Notes: generated by a model not told the origin, from the letters alone. DNA of 64,000 bases from Bin75 sp965200435 (GCA_965200435.1 OZ241337.1:2542001-2606000), one strand, 5' to 3'. Counted from the first letter of the stretch, positions 33,373 to 43,926 are shown. Program-made: numbers and translations.

Positions 33373-35177
33373 TACTCGTCCTTTACCTTCAAGAGCGCCA
33401 GAAAGGCTTCCTGTGGAACTTCTACGCGCCCAAGTTGTTTCATTCGCTTCTTGCCTTCTTTTTGTTTTTCCCACAATTTGCGTTTCCGCGTGATATCCCC
33501 TCCGTAACACTTGGCGGTAACGTTCTTTTTGATGGCCGAAACCGTTTCTCGCGCAATCACGCGTTTGCCGATCGCGGCTTGAATGGCGACTTCGAACATC
33601 TGCTTCGGAATCAACTCCTTCATCTTTTCTACCAACTGGCGGCCGCGATGATAGGCTTTCTCCTTATGCGTGATAAAAGACAGCGCATCGATGGTTTCGC
33701 CGTTCAGCAACAGATCGAGTTTCATCAGATCCGATTCCCGGTACTCCATCAATTCGTAATCCAACGAGGCATAACCCTGGGTACGGGATTTTAACTTGTC
33801 GTAAAAATCCAGCACCATTTCATTTAACGGCAAGGCATAAACCAGCATGATGCGTGTCGCATCCAAATACTGTAAGCTTTCCTGGATGCCACGCCGTTCC
33901 TGACACAAGGAGAGAATGTTTCCGGCATAGCGTTCCGGTGCAATGATCGTGGCCCGGACAAAGGGCTCTTCCATCGTTTCAATGGCTTCTGGCTCCGGCA
34001 GTTTGTAAGGATTTTCAATATCCAGCAGTTCCCCGTTCAGCATCCTGACACGATAAATGACAGTGGGAGCTGTGCTGATGAGGCTCAATCCATATTCACG
34101 ATGCAGACGTTCACGAATGATCTCCATGTGCAGCAGGCCCAGAAACCCACACCGGAACCCAAAGCCCAGGGCCAGTGAGGACTCCGGTTCATAGACAAAC
34201 GAAGAATCATTGAGGCGGAGTTTGTCGAGCGAATCCCGAAGGTCCTCGTAATCCGCATTGTCCATGGTATAGAGCCCGCAAAAGACCAATGGCTTCACCT
34301 CACGATAACCGGGTAAGGGCGTTGCCGTGGGTTGCTCGGCATTGGTGAGCGTGTCGCCGATTTTTGTATCCGACACGTCCTTCATCCCGGCCACGACGTA
34401 GCCGACCGCACCGGCTTTCAGTTCAGAGGTTTTCGTGCGCTTGGGAGAAAAAATGCCGACTTCGGAGACTTCAAAGACCCGACGGGTCGACATGAGCTTG
34501 ATTTTCATGCCCGGTTTGACCACACCGTCGAAAATACGCACCAGCACGATCGCGCCCTGGTAACTGTCGAACCAAGAATCGAAGATGAGCGCCTTCAAAG
34601 AGGCACTCATGGATCCCATGGGTGGCGGGACCTGCCGGACCATGGCATTCAAAACGTTATCGACCCCAATCCCCTGCTTGGCACTCACCAAGAGGGCATC
34701 GTCTACGGGAAGACCCAGGACTTCTTCGATCTGGTGCCTTACCCCTTCGATGTCCGCGCTGGGCAGGTCGATCTTATTAATGACGGGTAGGATCACGAGA
34801 TCGTTGGCCATGGCAAGATAGACGTTGGCAATGGTTTGCGCTTCCACGCCCTGTGTGGCGTCAACTAACAACAAGGCGCCTTCACAAGCAGCCAAACTGC
34901 GAGAGACTTCATAAGTGAAATCCACGTGCCCTGGCGTATCGATAAGATTCAACTGATAGACGTGTCCGTCATGCGCTTTATACGACGTCGTGACAGCGTG
35001 AGCCTTAATGGTAATCCCGCGTTCACGTTCTAAATCCATATCATCCAGGATCTGCTCACGAAATTCCCTGGGCGTGATCGCTCCCGTCAACTCCAGTAAG
35101 CGATCAGCGAGGGTGGATTTTCCGTGGTCGATATGGGCGATAATGGAAAAATTGCGGATAGAGGAAAGTGTGTTCAT
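33372..35177 (-). CDS. lepA: Elongation factor 4 (LepA)
   Basis: 601 aa, the family length. Ribosome-associated GTPase that acts in back-translocation and initiation. G motifs are all present: AHIDHGKSTL (P-loop), DTPGHVDF and NKIDLPSAD. The C-terminal domain unique to LepA is complete (VKKNVTAKCYGGDITRKRKL near residue 540-560). Translationally coupled to lepB. First gene of the minus-strand cluster that ends at plsY. Confidence 0.97.
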   Translation of the reverse strand: MNTLSSIRNFSIIAHIDHGKSTLADRLLELTGAITPREFREQILDDMDLERERGITIKAHAVTTSYKAHDGHVYQLNLIDTPGHVDFTYEVSRSLAACEGALLLVDATQGVEAQTIANVYLAMANDLVILPVINKIDLPSADIEGVRHQIEEVLGLPVDDALLVSAKQGIGVDNVLNAMVRQVPPPMGSMSASLKALIFDSWFDSYQGAIVLVRIFDGVVKPGMKIKLMSTRRVFEVSEVGIFSPKRTKTSELKAGAVGYVVAGMKDVSDTKIGDTLTNAEQPTATPLPGYREVKPLVFCGLYTMDNADYEDLRDSLDKLRLNDSSFVYEPESSLALGFGFRCGFLGLLHMEIIRERLHREYGLSLISTAPTVIYRVRMLNGELLDIENPYKLPEPEAIETMEEPFVRATIIAPERYAGNILSLCQERRGIQESLQYLDATRIMLVYALPLNEMVLDFYDKLKSRTQGYASLDYELMEYRESDLMKLDLLLNGETIDALSFITHKEKAYHRGRQLVEKMKELIPKQMFEVAIQAAIGKRVIARETVSAIKKNVTAKCYGGDITRKRKLWEKQKEGKKRMKQLGRVEVPQEAFLALLKVKDE

Positions 35178-35374
35178 TGTAAAAGCATAATTTGTTGATT
35201 CTATGAAGGTTGCCCTGTCTTGTCAAAGAAAGAATGCATTCCTATAATCTCGTTGCCGGTCACGGCAGCTTGCCTTTTCCAATTGTGGTGAGCAGAGCCC
35301 GAATCTGTCATGACAACCCGGGCCATTGCCATCTCCTGGCATGCAGGTGGCAAATCTGTATGGGGAAATGACCA

Positions 35375-36757
35375 ATGAAGCCGCTCAAGAAAAAACCCAA
35401 ACACCATCCTTTCGCTTCATCATCAAAGCTCTCAAAATGGGATCGTCAGTATGTCTGGCATCCGTTTACGCAAATGCAAGAATGGGCACAGGAAGACCCG
35501 TTGATCATCGAGAAAGGCAACGGTGCATACCTGTACGATACACACGGCAACAAATATCTGGATGGTTCCTCATCAATCTGGGTCAATCTTCACGGGCACC
35601 GCCACCGCACGCTGGATACAGCCGTTCAAAACCAACTTGGCAAAATTGCCCACAGCACCCTGTTGGGCGCAGCCAGTCCCCCCTCCATTGTACTGGCCAG
35701 GGAACTCGTCAAGATTGCCCCGAAAGGCCTGACGCGCGTGTTCTATTCGGACGACGGCTCCACGGCCGTAGAAGTGGCTTTGAAAATGGCGATGCAATAT
35801 TGGCAGCAGCAACGTCCACCGCAAAAAAAGAAGAAGACGTTCGTTCGCCTGGATGTTGCGTATCACGGGGATACGATGGGTAGCATGAGCGTCGGTGGCA
35901 TCACCCTGTTTCATGAACGCTTTCGGTCCCTCCTGTTTTCTACCATCGCCCTCGATGCCCCCTACTGTTATCGATGCCCCTTGCATTTACGCTTTCCTTC
36001 GTGTCAGACGGCGTGTCTCGATCCCCTGGAAGATCTCCTGACTAGGCGACATGAGCACATCGCCGGCCTTGTCATCGAGCCTATGGTGCAAGCCGTTGCG
36101 GGCATGATCCCCCAGCCACCCAGCTATCTCTCACGGGTTCGCGCGTTATGTGCCAAGTACGACGTGCTGCTTATCGCCGACGAAGTGGCGACAGGCTTTG
36201 GGCGAACAGGAACCATGTTTGCCTGCAATCATGAACGCGTGACACCTGATTTCCTCTGTGTCGCCAAGGGATTGACCGGAGGCTATTTGCCCCTTGCCGC
36301 GACCCTGACCACAGAAAACATCTATGAAGCGTTTCTCGGAGAACCCGAGAAAACATTTTTTCACGGCCACAGCTATACGGGTAACGCGCTTGGCTGTGCC
36401 GCGGCCCTCGCAAATCTCAAAATTTTCAAAAAAGAAAAAACTCTCGTTCAGGTCAGGAAACATTCCAGGATGCTGCAAACCCTGCTCAAACCGTTGGCGG
36501 CATTGCCAGTCGTGGGAGACATCCGGCAATGCGGGATGATGGCAGGCATCGAACTCGTCAAAAACAAGGAAACCCGGGAACCGTTTCCCTTGTCCGAACG
36601 CATGGGCTACAGGGTTGCTGCAGAATGTCGCCGTCGAGGACTCCTCATCCGGCCGATCGGTAATATTATCGTCCTTGTTCCTCCATTGGCAGTCACCGAA
36701 CAGGAATTACGGAAAATGTCGAACATTTTGATAAAGGCGTGTCGAACCTTACCGTAA
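35375..36757 (+). CDS. bioA: Adenosylmethionine-8-amino-7-oxononanoate aminotransferase
   Basis: 460 aa class III PLP aminotransferase of biotin synthesis (KAPA to DAPA with SAM as amino donor). Begins WHPFTQMQEW, the diagnostic BioA segment; SSSIWVNLHGHRH, YSDDGSTAVEVALKMA, YHGDTMGSMSVGG, LIADEVATGFGRTG (PLP Asp) and CVAKGLTGGYLPLAA (PLP Lys) follow. A short Lys run (QKKKKTF near residue 150) sits on an A-rich stretch. No other bio gene is adjacent. The 197-bp gap to lepA upstream contains no evident gene. Confidence 0.94.
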   Translation: MKPLKKKPKHHPFASSSKLSKWDRQYVWHPFTQMQEWAQEDPLIIEKGNGAYLYDTHGNKYLDGSSSIWVNLHGHRHRTLDTAVQNQLGKIAHSTLLGAASPPSIVLARELVKIAPKGLTRVFYSDDGSTAVEVALKMAMQYWQQQRPPQKKKKTFVRLDVAYHGDTMGSMSVGGITLFHERFRSLLFSTIALDAPYCYRCPLHLRFPSCQTACLDPLEDLLTRRHEHIAGLVIEPMVQAVAGMIPQPPSYLSRVRALCAKYDVLLIADEVATGFGRTGTMFACNHERVTPDFLCVAKGLTGGYLPLAATLTTENIYEAFLGEPEKTFFHGHSYTGNALGCAAALANLKIFKKEKTLVQVRKHSRMLQTLLKPLAALPVVGDIRQCGMMAGIELVKNKETREPFPLSERMGYRVAAECRRRGLLIRPIGNIIVLVPPLAVTEQELRKMSNILIKACRTLP

Positions 36758-36781
36758 TGCTCCCGTTCTCAAGCGGCAACG

Positions 36782-37213
36782 ATGAATTTTGATCCTGCCA
36801 TCGCAGCACAAGAAGCCCTGGTTCGGGCATACACGCACGATTCCTTGGGCGATACTCAACCGGCTATTGAAGAAGCGGAGGAAACGTTTTCTTCTGAAAC
36901 GGGCCTGGAGGCCAAACGCGCCTATGAGACCCTGATCGCCATTGGCGAAGATCTGCCGCAGGCCCAGGCGTTTCAGGAGTTTCTCATTTTCATCACGTGG
37001 CAGCAGGCTACGGAAGAAACGATTGCCCGTCATTTTTCTAAAGGTGTTCAGCTTACCGAGCAATTCCTTGCCCGCTTCGGCTCTCAAGTTCAAGGAACCG
37101 AGGTGCACGAACGCATTGTCGCGATTCGACGGTCTTTTCAACGTGGGTTAGGCGACCGCGTTGAATCAATGCAGGACGAGTACGACCGTGACGTGTTTCA
37201 CGGTGGTGATTAA
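36782..37213 (+). CDS. Hypothetical helical protein
   Basis: 143 aa, unrecognised, almost all alpha-helical and acidic at the N-terminal half. No signal peptide or membrane segment. Starts 25 bp after bioA on the same strand, so probably cotranscribed. Nothing in it suggests a biotin role. Confidence 0.65.
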   Translation: MNFDPAIAAQEALVRAYTHDSLGDTQPAIEEAEETFSSETGLEAKRAYETLIAIGEDLPQAQAFQEFLIFITWQQATEETIARHFSKGVQLTEQFLARFGSQVQGTEVHERIVAIRRSFQRGLGDRVESMQDEYDRDVFHGGD

Positions 37214-37251
37214 CCGGCTGCAAGCTTCCTGTGCCTCGTCTTGAAAGATGC

Positions 37252-38052
37252 TTAGTGTATTTCCAGAGGCATTCCGGTTTTGACCCCCAGTTTTTCCGCT
37301 GCGCTGCCTTCCTTCATAAACACTTCGAGATAGCCGTTGCTGTTGATCAAAGCATCCGGCTTTTCCGGAGAACCTTGTTCATAATGCGTTTTGAGCGTGT
37401 CGATGGTGACGCCGCCGATTGCAAAAGAAATGTTTTGGCGTTTGGTGATGGTTCGAAGTGCCTGAATGTCGGCGGGAGTCACGTCGGTAATGATGTTGCC
37501 GAACCGGTCGACGTGGGCCACGCGACCGTGGAGGGTCCCCTTCCGTACCTCGGGCTTCCGGATCTTCAATTTTTCGTAATCGGCTACCAGGCGGCCATAG
37601 GCTCCTGGCGTTTGTCCTCGCGTGAGCCAGCCTGCGGATGGCGCGAAGACATCCCGGCCTTCAAACGTCGCCCCTTCGGAGTCCAGGCGAAATTGGCGAT
37701 TTTCGATTTGCCGAACCTCCACCGAAAGTTCGTTCTCAAAAATATAGGTCAACACGCCGTTGTCCGGTGCAACAAAGAAATACCGCGAAGTCGTCACGAG
37801 TAATCCCCGACGTGCCGACCCGACTCCCGGGTCGACGACCACGACGTGCACGGTTCCATCGGGGAAATAGTGGTAACAGGAATTCAGAAGAAACGCGGCC
37901 TCTTCAACGGAATACGGTTCCACGTTGTGCGAAACGTCGATGATGCGGGCTTGGTTGTTGATGCCCAGGATCACCCCTTTCATGCTGGCGACAAAATGGT
38001 CCCGTGCGCCGAAGTCAGTTAGTAACGTCACGACGGAGATGGCTGAAGGCAT
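37252..38052 (-). CDS. SAM hydrolase (SAM hydroxide adenosyltransferase, DUF62)
   Basis: 266 aa. Contains VTLLTDFGARDHFVASMKG at the N-terminus, IIDVSHNVEPYSVEEAAFLL, VVVVDPGVGSARRGL and FVAPDNGVLTYIF, the signatures of the chlorinase/fluorinase-like family whose common members hydrolyse S-adenosylmethionine to adenosine and methionine. The 21-residue halogenase loop is absent as far as can be seen, so hydrolase is the better call. Last gene of the pyrR-carB-greA run, 4 bp after greA. Confidence 0.9.
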   Translation of the reverse strand: MPSAISVVTLLTDFGARDHFVASMKGVILGINNQARIIDVSHNVEPYSVEEAAFLLNSCYHYFPDGTVHVVVVDPGVGSARRGLLVTTSRYFFVAPDNGVLTYIFENELSVEVRQIENRQFRLDSEGATFEGRDVFAPSAGWLTRGQTPGAYGRLVADYEKLKIRKPEVRKGTLHGRVAHVDRFGNIITDVTPADIQALRTITKRQNISFAIGGVTIDTLKTHYEQGSPEKPDALINSNGYLEVFMKEGSAAEKLGVKTGMPLEIH

Positions 38053-38056
38053 GGAG

Positions 38057-38530
38057 TTACTCCGGGAAAAAGATGTCTTGAATTTCGTACTCGATCATTC
38101 CGGCCGGCCGGTTCACTTGCACGACGTCCCCGACGCGATGACCGATCAACGCGCGTCCAATAGGAGATTGCACGGAAATCGAGCCGTTTTTGATGTCGGC
38201 TTCTTCCTGGCCGACGAGGGTGTACGTTTTCTCTGCTTCCGACTCGACGTCCAAGAGGCGGACGGTGGTGCCGAAGACCACGGTTTCGCTGGGTCCGGTG
38301 CCCGACTCGATGATCTGGGCATCGCCTAATTTCTGTTCGAGTTCGCTCATCCGTGTCTCGATATATTGCTGGCGCTCCTTTGCCGCTTTGAATTCGGCAT
38401 TTTCCCGCAAATCCCCGTGTTCCCGCGCTTCGGCGATGTCTTGAATGTTTTGCGGGCGATCCACCTTCCGCAACCGATCCAATTCGGCCTTGAGGGCTTC
38501 GTAGCCTTTTTTTGTCATTGGAACAGCCAT
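38057..38530 (-). CDS. greA: Transcription elongation factor GreA
   Basis: 157 aa, typical length. Rescues backtracked RNA polymerase by stimulating transcript cleavage. The N-terminal coiled coil (KGYEALKAELDRLRKVDRPQ through AKERQQYIETRMSELEQKL) carries the tip acidic residues in EAREHGDLRENAEF; the C-terminal FKBP-like domain includes YTLVGQEEAD and SPIGRALIGHRVGDVV. Lies between carB and the SAM hydrolase. Confidence 0.96.
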   Translation of the reverse strand: MAVPMTKKGYEALKAELDRLRKVDRPQNIQDIAEAREHGDLRENAEFKAAKERQQYIETRMSELEQKLGDAQIIESGTGPSETVVFGTTVRLLDVESEAEKTYTLVGQEEADIKNGSISVQSPIGRALIGHRVGDVVQVNRPAGMIEYEIQDIFFPE

Positions 38531-38707
38531 GATTCCTCCAAACGAAATTCCATATTTAGGCCAACTGGCATGATTGTGGCAACCTCAACTCATGCAGCTC
38601 AACCCGAACCGCTTACGGGACACTGGTCCGGGTTCCACAAGTCGCGTCCGCCAAGCAGTCATGGTGCAGCGACAAATTTGGCGGTTCCATGCAAGACGTG
38701 CTTCTTG

Positions 38708-41700
38708 TCAGGTCGGATGATAGTCTTGCAATGGTTTGATCGTGAGTGACGTTTTCCTCATAGCTTCAATGGCGGTCACCGCCGCCTGAATGCCTTGAAT
38801 CGTTGTGAAATAGGGGATGTTCTGTTGCAGGGCCTCCCGTCGAATAGGCAGCGAATCGTCCTGTGAGGAAGTGGTGCCCACAGTATTGACAACCAATTGA
38901 GCCTGACGGTTTTTAATGTGGTCCACGATGTGAGGACGGCCTTCCTTCACTTTATTAATGGGTTTCATGTCGAGACCGTGTTTGAGCAAATACGCGGCCG
39001 TTCCTCGTGTGGCTTGCAGTTGAAACCCCAACGCCTGCAAGCGTTGGGCCACGTTGACCGTCCCGGGTTTGTCTCCAGCTTTCACGCTCAGGATGACAGT
39101 GCCCGCATGAGGCAGGCTCAAGCCTGCCGCCGCCTGAGATTTTGCAAACGCCCATCCGAAATCCTGATCGATCCCCATCACTTCCCCGGTTGAACGCATT
39201 TCAGGACCGAGCAGGACGTCGACGTTCCCCAGCTTCGTAAAGGGAAACACCGATTCCTTGACTGCCATGTGGCGCAGTGCCGGCACTTCGGTAAAATTCA
39301 AGTCCCTGAGGGAATGCCCGACCATGGCCTTCATGGCGAGTTTGGCCAATGGGACTCCAATGGTCTTGCTCACGAATGGGATCGTACGTGAAGCCCTGGG
39401 GTTGACTTCCAGGACAAACACCTCGTTCCCCTGAACGGCAAATTGTACGTTCATGAGGCCGACCACGTGCAGTTTGCGCGCCAGGGCCACGGTTTGGATG
39501 CGAATCCGGTCGATCAATTTTGGAGACAACGAATGCGGAGGGAGGGAGCAGGCGGAATCCCCTGAATGAATGCCGGCTTCTTCCACGTGTTCCATGATCC
39601 CGGCCACGACCACGTCGATTCCGTCGGAAACCGCATCCACGTCAACCTCAATGGCATCGGTCAGATACTGGTCGATTAAAAGCGGATATTGGTCCGCGCT
39701 CATGACCATGTTTTTGACGTACGACTGAAGTGAACGTTCGTCATAGACGATCTGCATGGCCCGCCCGCCCAGGACGTACGATGGGCGGACGATGACGGGG
39801 TACCCGATGAGCGAGGCCACGCTGAACGCTTCCTCGCCGGAGCGCGCCACGCCGTTTCGCGGTTGCCGGAGACCCAAAGCCGTGATTAATGCACTAAACC
39901 GTTCACGATCTTCGGCCCGGTCAATCTCGTCGGGATCCGTACCCAAAATCGGAATCCCTGCCCGGGCCAGTGGAAGCGCCAATTTGAGCGGTGTCTGCCC
40001 ACCGAATTGCACGACGACACCCATGGGTCGTTCCACTTCCATGACGTTCAGCACGTCTTCCTCGACCAGCGGTTCAAAATAGAGTCGATCTGACGTGTCA
40101 TAATCCGTGCTCACCGTTTCAGGATTACAATTGACCATGATGGTTTCAATGCCCAATTCCCGTAAGGCCAAGGTGGCATGGACGCAACAATAATCGAATT
40201 CGATCCCCTGCCCGATCCGATTCGGTCCACCACCCAAAATAACGACTTTTTCCCGGTTTGTCGGGCGCGCCTCACACTCATGGCCGTACGTGGAATACAG
40301 ATAAGGGGTCAAGGCCTCGAATTCGGCGGCGCAGGTATCGACCCGTGAGTACGTGACGCGCGGGAGATAGGCGTTTCGAAAGGCCCTCACGTCTGCGGCC
40401 GTGGTGTCGAGTAATTGGGCCAAGCGTTGATCCGAAAATCCCAGACGCTTTGCCTCCTTGAGCAATTCAAGCCCATCCTGACCGTCGAATATCGCGCCCA
40501 ATATTGTGGCAGTCTCACCGGTTGTCTTCCGGGCACGGAGACGGGCTTGACCCAGCAGTTTTTGTTCAAACAATACGAGTTCCTCGATCTGATCCAAAAA
40601 CCAGGGATCGATGTGAGTGGCCACAAAGATTTCATCCTTGGAGATGCCGGTTCGCAGGCCATCCGCGATATGCCAGGGACGATCCGGATGGGCCAAACCA
40701 ATGGCCGTACGAATGTGCTCTGAAACGGATGGGCTACACTCATCTCCCGGCAGGTAATGGTCCAAGGCATGGAGGGAGATCAACCCGCAACGGTCTGTTT
40801 CCAGGGACCGTAAGGCTTTTTGAAATGCTTCTTTAAACGTTCTTCCCAATGCCATCGCTTCACCCACGGATTTCATTTGGGTCGTGAGCGTGGGATCAGA
40901 ACCGTGGAATTTTTCGAAGGCGAATCGTGGAATTTTGACGACGACGTAGTCGATCGTGGGCTCAAAGGACGCCTGGGTTACCTTGGTAATGTCATTGGAA
41001 ATTTCATCCAACGTATACCCGACTGCCAATTTCGCCGCAATTTTCGCAATCGGAAAGCCGGTCGCCTTGGAGGCCAGGGCCGAGCTCCGTGACACGCGTG
41101 GGTTCATTTCAATCACGATCATCTCCCCGTTGCGAGGATTGATAGCAAACTGAATATTCGAGCCTCCGGTCTCTACGCCGATCTCCTGGATAATGCGAAT
41201 CGCCGCGTCCCGCATGCGTTGATATTCTTTATCTGTCAGGGTCATGGCCGGAGCCACCGTGATGCTGTCACCGGTGTGAACGCCCATGGCGTCAAGGTTT
41301 TCTATGGGACACACGATGACGACGTTATCGTTCAGATCTCGCATCACCTCGAGTTCGTATTCCTTCCACCCGATCAACGAACGTTCGATCAACACCTCCC
41401 CGACCGGACTGGTGAGCAACGCCCAATCAACGTACCGTTCAAACTCTTCACGATTATAGGCAATGTTTCCCCCAGTCCCTCCCAACGTGAAAGAGGGACG
41501 GACAATGGCCGGAAATCCGATGATTTCCAGAAAACTCATGGCACCTTCGCGGTCTCGAATCAAGCGGCTCAGCGGCGTGGCGAGGCCGATGCTTTTCATG
41601 GCCCGTTTAAAGGCCTCACGATCTTCGGCCTTGTTGATGGCTTCATAATTGGCTCCGATGATCTGCACATTGTACTTTGCAAGAGTCCCTCGTTCCTGAA

Positions 41701-42004
41701 GACTGATGGTGACGTTCAGCGCTGTTTGGCCACCCATCGTAGGGAGCAAGGCATCAGGCCGTTCCTCTTCGAGAATACGTTCCACCACCTCAACGGTAAT
41801 GGGTTCGATGTACGTTCGATCAGCCATCTCGGGATCGGTCATGATCGTGGCGGGATTGCTGTTGATGAGCACGACTTCATACCCTTCCTGCTTAAGGGTC
41901 TTGCAGGCCTGGGTGCCGGAATAATCAAACTCACAGGCCTGGCCGATCACAATCGGCCCTGAGCCAATGAGTAAGATACGCCGTAAGTCGTTCCGCTTCG
42001 GCAT
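38708..42004 (-). CDS. carB: Carbamoyl-phosphate synthase, large subunit
   Basis: 1098 aa. Two homologous ATP-grasp halves: the first begins ILLIGSGPIVIGQACEFDYS, the second VVILGGGPNRIGQGIEFDYC. Each half has the ATP-binding and Mg motifs (EMNPRVSRSSALASKATG; EVNPRASRTIPFVSKTIG). The C-terminal MGS-like regulatory domain (HIVDHIKNRQAQLVVNTVG) binds effectors such as UMP. Works with CarA at 43.9-45.1 kb. It is separated from carA by sppA and an M48 peptidase, an unusual spacing within one apparent operon. Confidence 0.97.
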   Translation of the reverse strand: MPKRNDLRRILLIGSGPIVIGQACEFDYSGTQACKTLKQEGYEVVLINSNPATIMTDPEMADRTYIEPITVEVVERILEEERPDALLPTMGGQTALNVTISLQERGTLAKYNVQIIGANYEAINKAEDREAFKRAMKSIGLATPLSRLIRDREGAMSFLEIIGFPAIVRPSFTLGGTGGNIAYNREEFERYVDWALLTSPVGEVLIERSLIGWKEYELEVMRDLNDNVVIVCPIENLDAMGVHTGDSITVAPAMTLTDKEYQRMRDAAIRIIQEIGVETGGSNIQFAINPRNGEMIVIEMNPRVSRSSALASKATGFPIAKIAAKLAVGYTLDEISNDITKVTQASFEPTIDYVVVKIPRFAFEKFHGSDPTLTTQMKSVGEAMALGRTFKEAFQKALRSLETDRCGLISLHALDHYLPGDECSPSVSEHIRTAIGLAHPDRPWHIADGLRTGISKDEIFVATHIDPWFLDQIEELVLFEQKLLGQARLRARKTTGETATILGAIFDGQDGLELLKEAKRLGFSDQRLAQLLDTTAADVRAFRNAYLPRVTYSRVDTCAAEFEALTPYLYSTYGHECEARPTNREKVVILGGGPNRIGQGIEFDYCCVHATLALRELGIETIMVNCNPETVSTDYDTSDRLYFEPLVEEDVLNVMEVERPMGVVVQFGGQTPLKLALPLARAGIPILGTDPDEIDRAEDRERFSALITALGLRQPRNGVARSGEEAFSVASLIGYPVIVRPSYVLGGRAMQIVYDERSLQSYVKNMVMSADQYPLLIDQYLTDAIEVDVDAVSDGIDVVVAGIMEHVEEAGIHSGDSACSLPPHSLSPKLIDRIRIQTVALARKLHVVGLMNVQFAVQGNEVFVLEVNPRASRTIPFVSKTIGVPLAKLAMKAMVGHSLRDLNFTEVPALRHMAVKESVFPFTKLGNVDVLLGPEMRSTGEVMGIDQDFGWAFAKSQAAAGLSLPHAGTVILSVKAGDKPGTVNVAQRLQALGFQLQATRGTAAYLLKHGLDMKPINKVKEGRPHIVDHIKNRQAQLVVNTVGTTSSQDDSLPIRREALQQNIPYFTTIQGIQAAVTAIEAMRKTSLTIKPLQDYHPT

Positions 42005-42010
42005 GGGCTG

Positions 42011-42925
42011 TCAGTTCACCGCAGTTGGGACTTGGGCCGGCACTGGGGATTCAGATGCGTCGCTGTCGATGCCGGTGCCGGAGTCGGTGCCGGCATTCTC
42101 AGGTCGATAATGCCGCATGGCACTGGGAAGCCACGTTTCTATTTGTCGAATCCGGGTGACGTCAGAAGGGTGAGTCGAAAGAAATTCAGGAATGGCCGCA
42201 TTTGACCGGAAGCAATACCTGCCAATCATTTGTTTCGGGCATCCACTCATCCGTTCCCAAAAACTGATGGCTTCCCGCGGATCATAGCCGGCTTTCGCCA
42301 TCAGTTTCAGGCCGATGGAATCGGCTTCTGATTCTTGCTTCCGGGTATGCGGAAGCGTCACACCCACACCATACGCACTCATCGCGCCCATGGCGAGCCG
42401 AGGGTCCACGGCGCCACTGGCGGCTCCGGCAATCATGCCGATTTGGGCAATTTGGTCGAGAATGCCGCGACTCATACGTTCTGCACCATGGCGCTGAAGA
42501 GCATGCGCAACTTCATGGGCCATGACCGTGGCCAGTCCGGCTTCGGTTTTCGTGTGTTTCAAGATGCCCGTATAAATAGCGACCTTTCCTCCAGGAAGCG
42601 CAAAGGCGTTCGCCATTGTATCGTCTTGAATGACAGCAAATTCCCAACGATATTCCGCTTTATTCGCTGCGGCAGCGATACGCCGCCCAACACGGTTCAC
42701 CATTTCGTTGATTTTGGGATTGACACTGAGCCGGGCTTGTCGCAGCACGTCACGAAAAGCGCTGATTCCCAATGCGATTTCTTCTTCCTCTGAAAGAAAG
42801 ATGACTTGGTCACGGACGGTTCCCGGGGCCTTGACACAGCCAGCCAACAGCAGGCACCCGCAGAGGATCATAAATGTTCGGCGCACGGATGTGGACACAA
42901 AGACGCCCATAGCATTGCGAGTCAT
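42011..42925 (-). CDS. M48-family metallopeptidase, lipoprotein
   Basis: 304 aa from ATG 42925 (GGAGCAG at a good distance); the frame is open to 42970. Signal peptide with lipobox LLLAGC, then the zinc site MAHEVAHALQRHG (HExxH) and the downstream ligand Glu in ESEADSIGLKLMAKAGYDP. Resembles Oma1/BepA/LoiP periplasmic quality-control proteases. Starts right after sppA and ends 6 bp before carB. Confidence 0.9.
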   Translation of the reverse strand: MTRNAMGVFVSTSVRRTFMILCGCLLLAGCVKAPGTVRDQVIFLSEEEEIALGISAFRDVLRQARLSVNPKINEMVNRVGRRIAAAANKAEYRWEFAVIQDDTMANAFALPGGKVAIYTGILKHTKTEAGLATVMAHEVAHALQRHGAERMSRGILDQIAQIGMIAGAASGAVDPRLAMGAMSAYGVGVTLPHTRKQESEADSIGLKLMAKAGYDPREAISFWERMSGCPKQMIGRYCFRSNAAIPEFLSTHPSDVTRIRQIETWLPSAMRHYRPENAGTDSGTGIDSDASESPVPAQVPTAVN

Positions 42926-42957
42926 TTGATCTGCTCCATTGTTCTGCCTAGCAATCA

Positions 42958-43926
42958 TTATGGAAGCCAAAGATACATAAAGGCCGGTGTGCCGCCCGCT
43001 AACACCAGTGAAACCGGATCAAGTTTCGGGAAAATCCCAGCGGTCCGCCCCTGTCCCCCGGGGCCCTGAGCGTACATGTTCGGATGATACCCGCCTGCAC
43101 GCTGGTACATGACGACTCGAGCCTTATCGATTCCCGCTTCTTTTTTAGCGAGTTCAAGGGCGTCATCCAAATAGCCCATTGCATCGATCAAGCCATGGTC
43201 CATAGCCTGAGTCGCCGAATAAATTCGACCATCGGCCAATTGATGAATGGTTTCAGGGGTCAGGTTCGGTCTCCCCTGTTCAATGACACGAAGGAATCGG
43301 GCATAAAAGGAATCGATCACGCTTTGAAAAATGGCGCGGTCCTGCTCGGTCATGCTACGGAACGGCGAACCCATGTCTTTATGACGCCCTGAGGTGACCG
43401 CATCAGCCTGGACGCCTATTTTTTCCATCAGTCCCGACGCATTGAGCGTCAGCATAATAACTCCGAGGCTGCCCGTCACCGACGAGGGATGCGCCACGAC
43501 TCGATCGGCGGCCATCGCCACGTAATAGCCACCCGAAGTGCCCAGATCCATAATGGATGCAATGACTGGGATTTTCCGGGTTTTTTTCAATCCCTGTAAT
43601 TCATGATATAAAATATCCGAAGCCGTGACCGTTCCTCCAGGCGTATTGATGCGTAACACGATCGCCTTGACGTCCTCGTCATCAGCAGCTTTGGTGAGTT
43701 CTTCCTTGAATCGTGCGGGCAGGCTGAGCCGATCAAAGAACCGATCTAGTATGCCGCTGGGTTTGGCCGAGGTCAGAATCCCGGAAATTTCGACTAGCAA
43801 AACTTTATCCTGCCCCTCGCCTGAAAGGACGATTTCTTGTAATGGACTCGTTTTGGGGAAGAAGGACGAGGTCATGCAACCCGTCGCAGTCATCAGCGCG
43901 AGACTCAAAAGCAGAAATCTAGGCAT
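42958..43926 (-). CDS. sppA: Signal peptide peptidase SppA (short form)
   Basis: 322 aa. N-terminal lipobox-like LMTATGC suggests membrane anchoring. S49 peptidase core: VKAIVLRINTPGGTVTASD, SIMDLGTSGGYYVAMAADRVVAHP (nucleophile Ser in SGGYYVA), TGSLGVIM and SGRHKDMGSPFR with the candidate general-base Lys. Digests leftover signal peptides. The start overlaps the carA stop by 8 bp. Confidence 0.93.
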   Translation of the reverse strand: MPRFLLLSLALMTATGCMTSSFFPKTSPLQEIVLSGEGQDKVLLVEISGILTSAKPSGILDRFFDRLSLPARFKEELTKAADDEDVKAIVLRINTPGGTVTASDILYHELQGLKKTRKIPVIASIMDLGTSGGYYVAMAADRVVAHPSSVTGSLGVIMLTLNASGLMEKIGVQADAVTSGRHKDMGSPFRSMTEQDRAIFQSVIDSFYARFLRVIEQGRPNLTPETIHQLADGRIYSATQAMDHGLIDAMGYLDDALELAKKEAGIDKARVVMYQRAGGYHPNMYAQGPGGQGRTAGIFPKLDPVSLVLAGGTPAFMYLWLP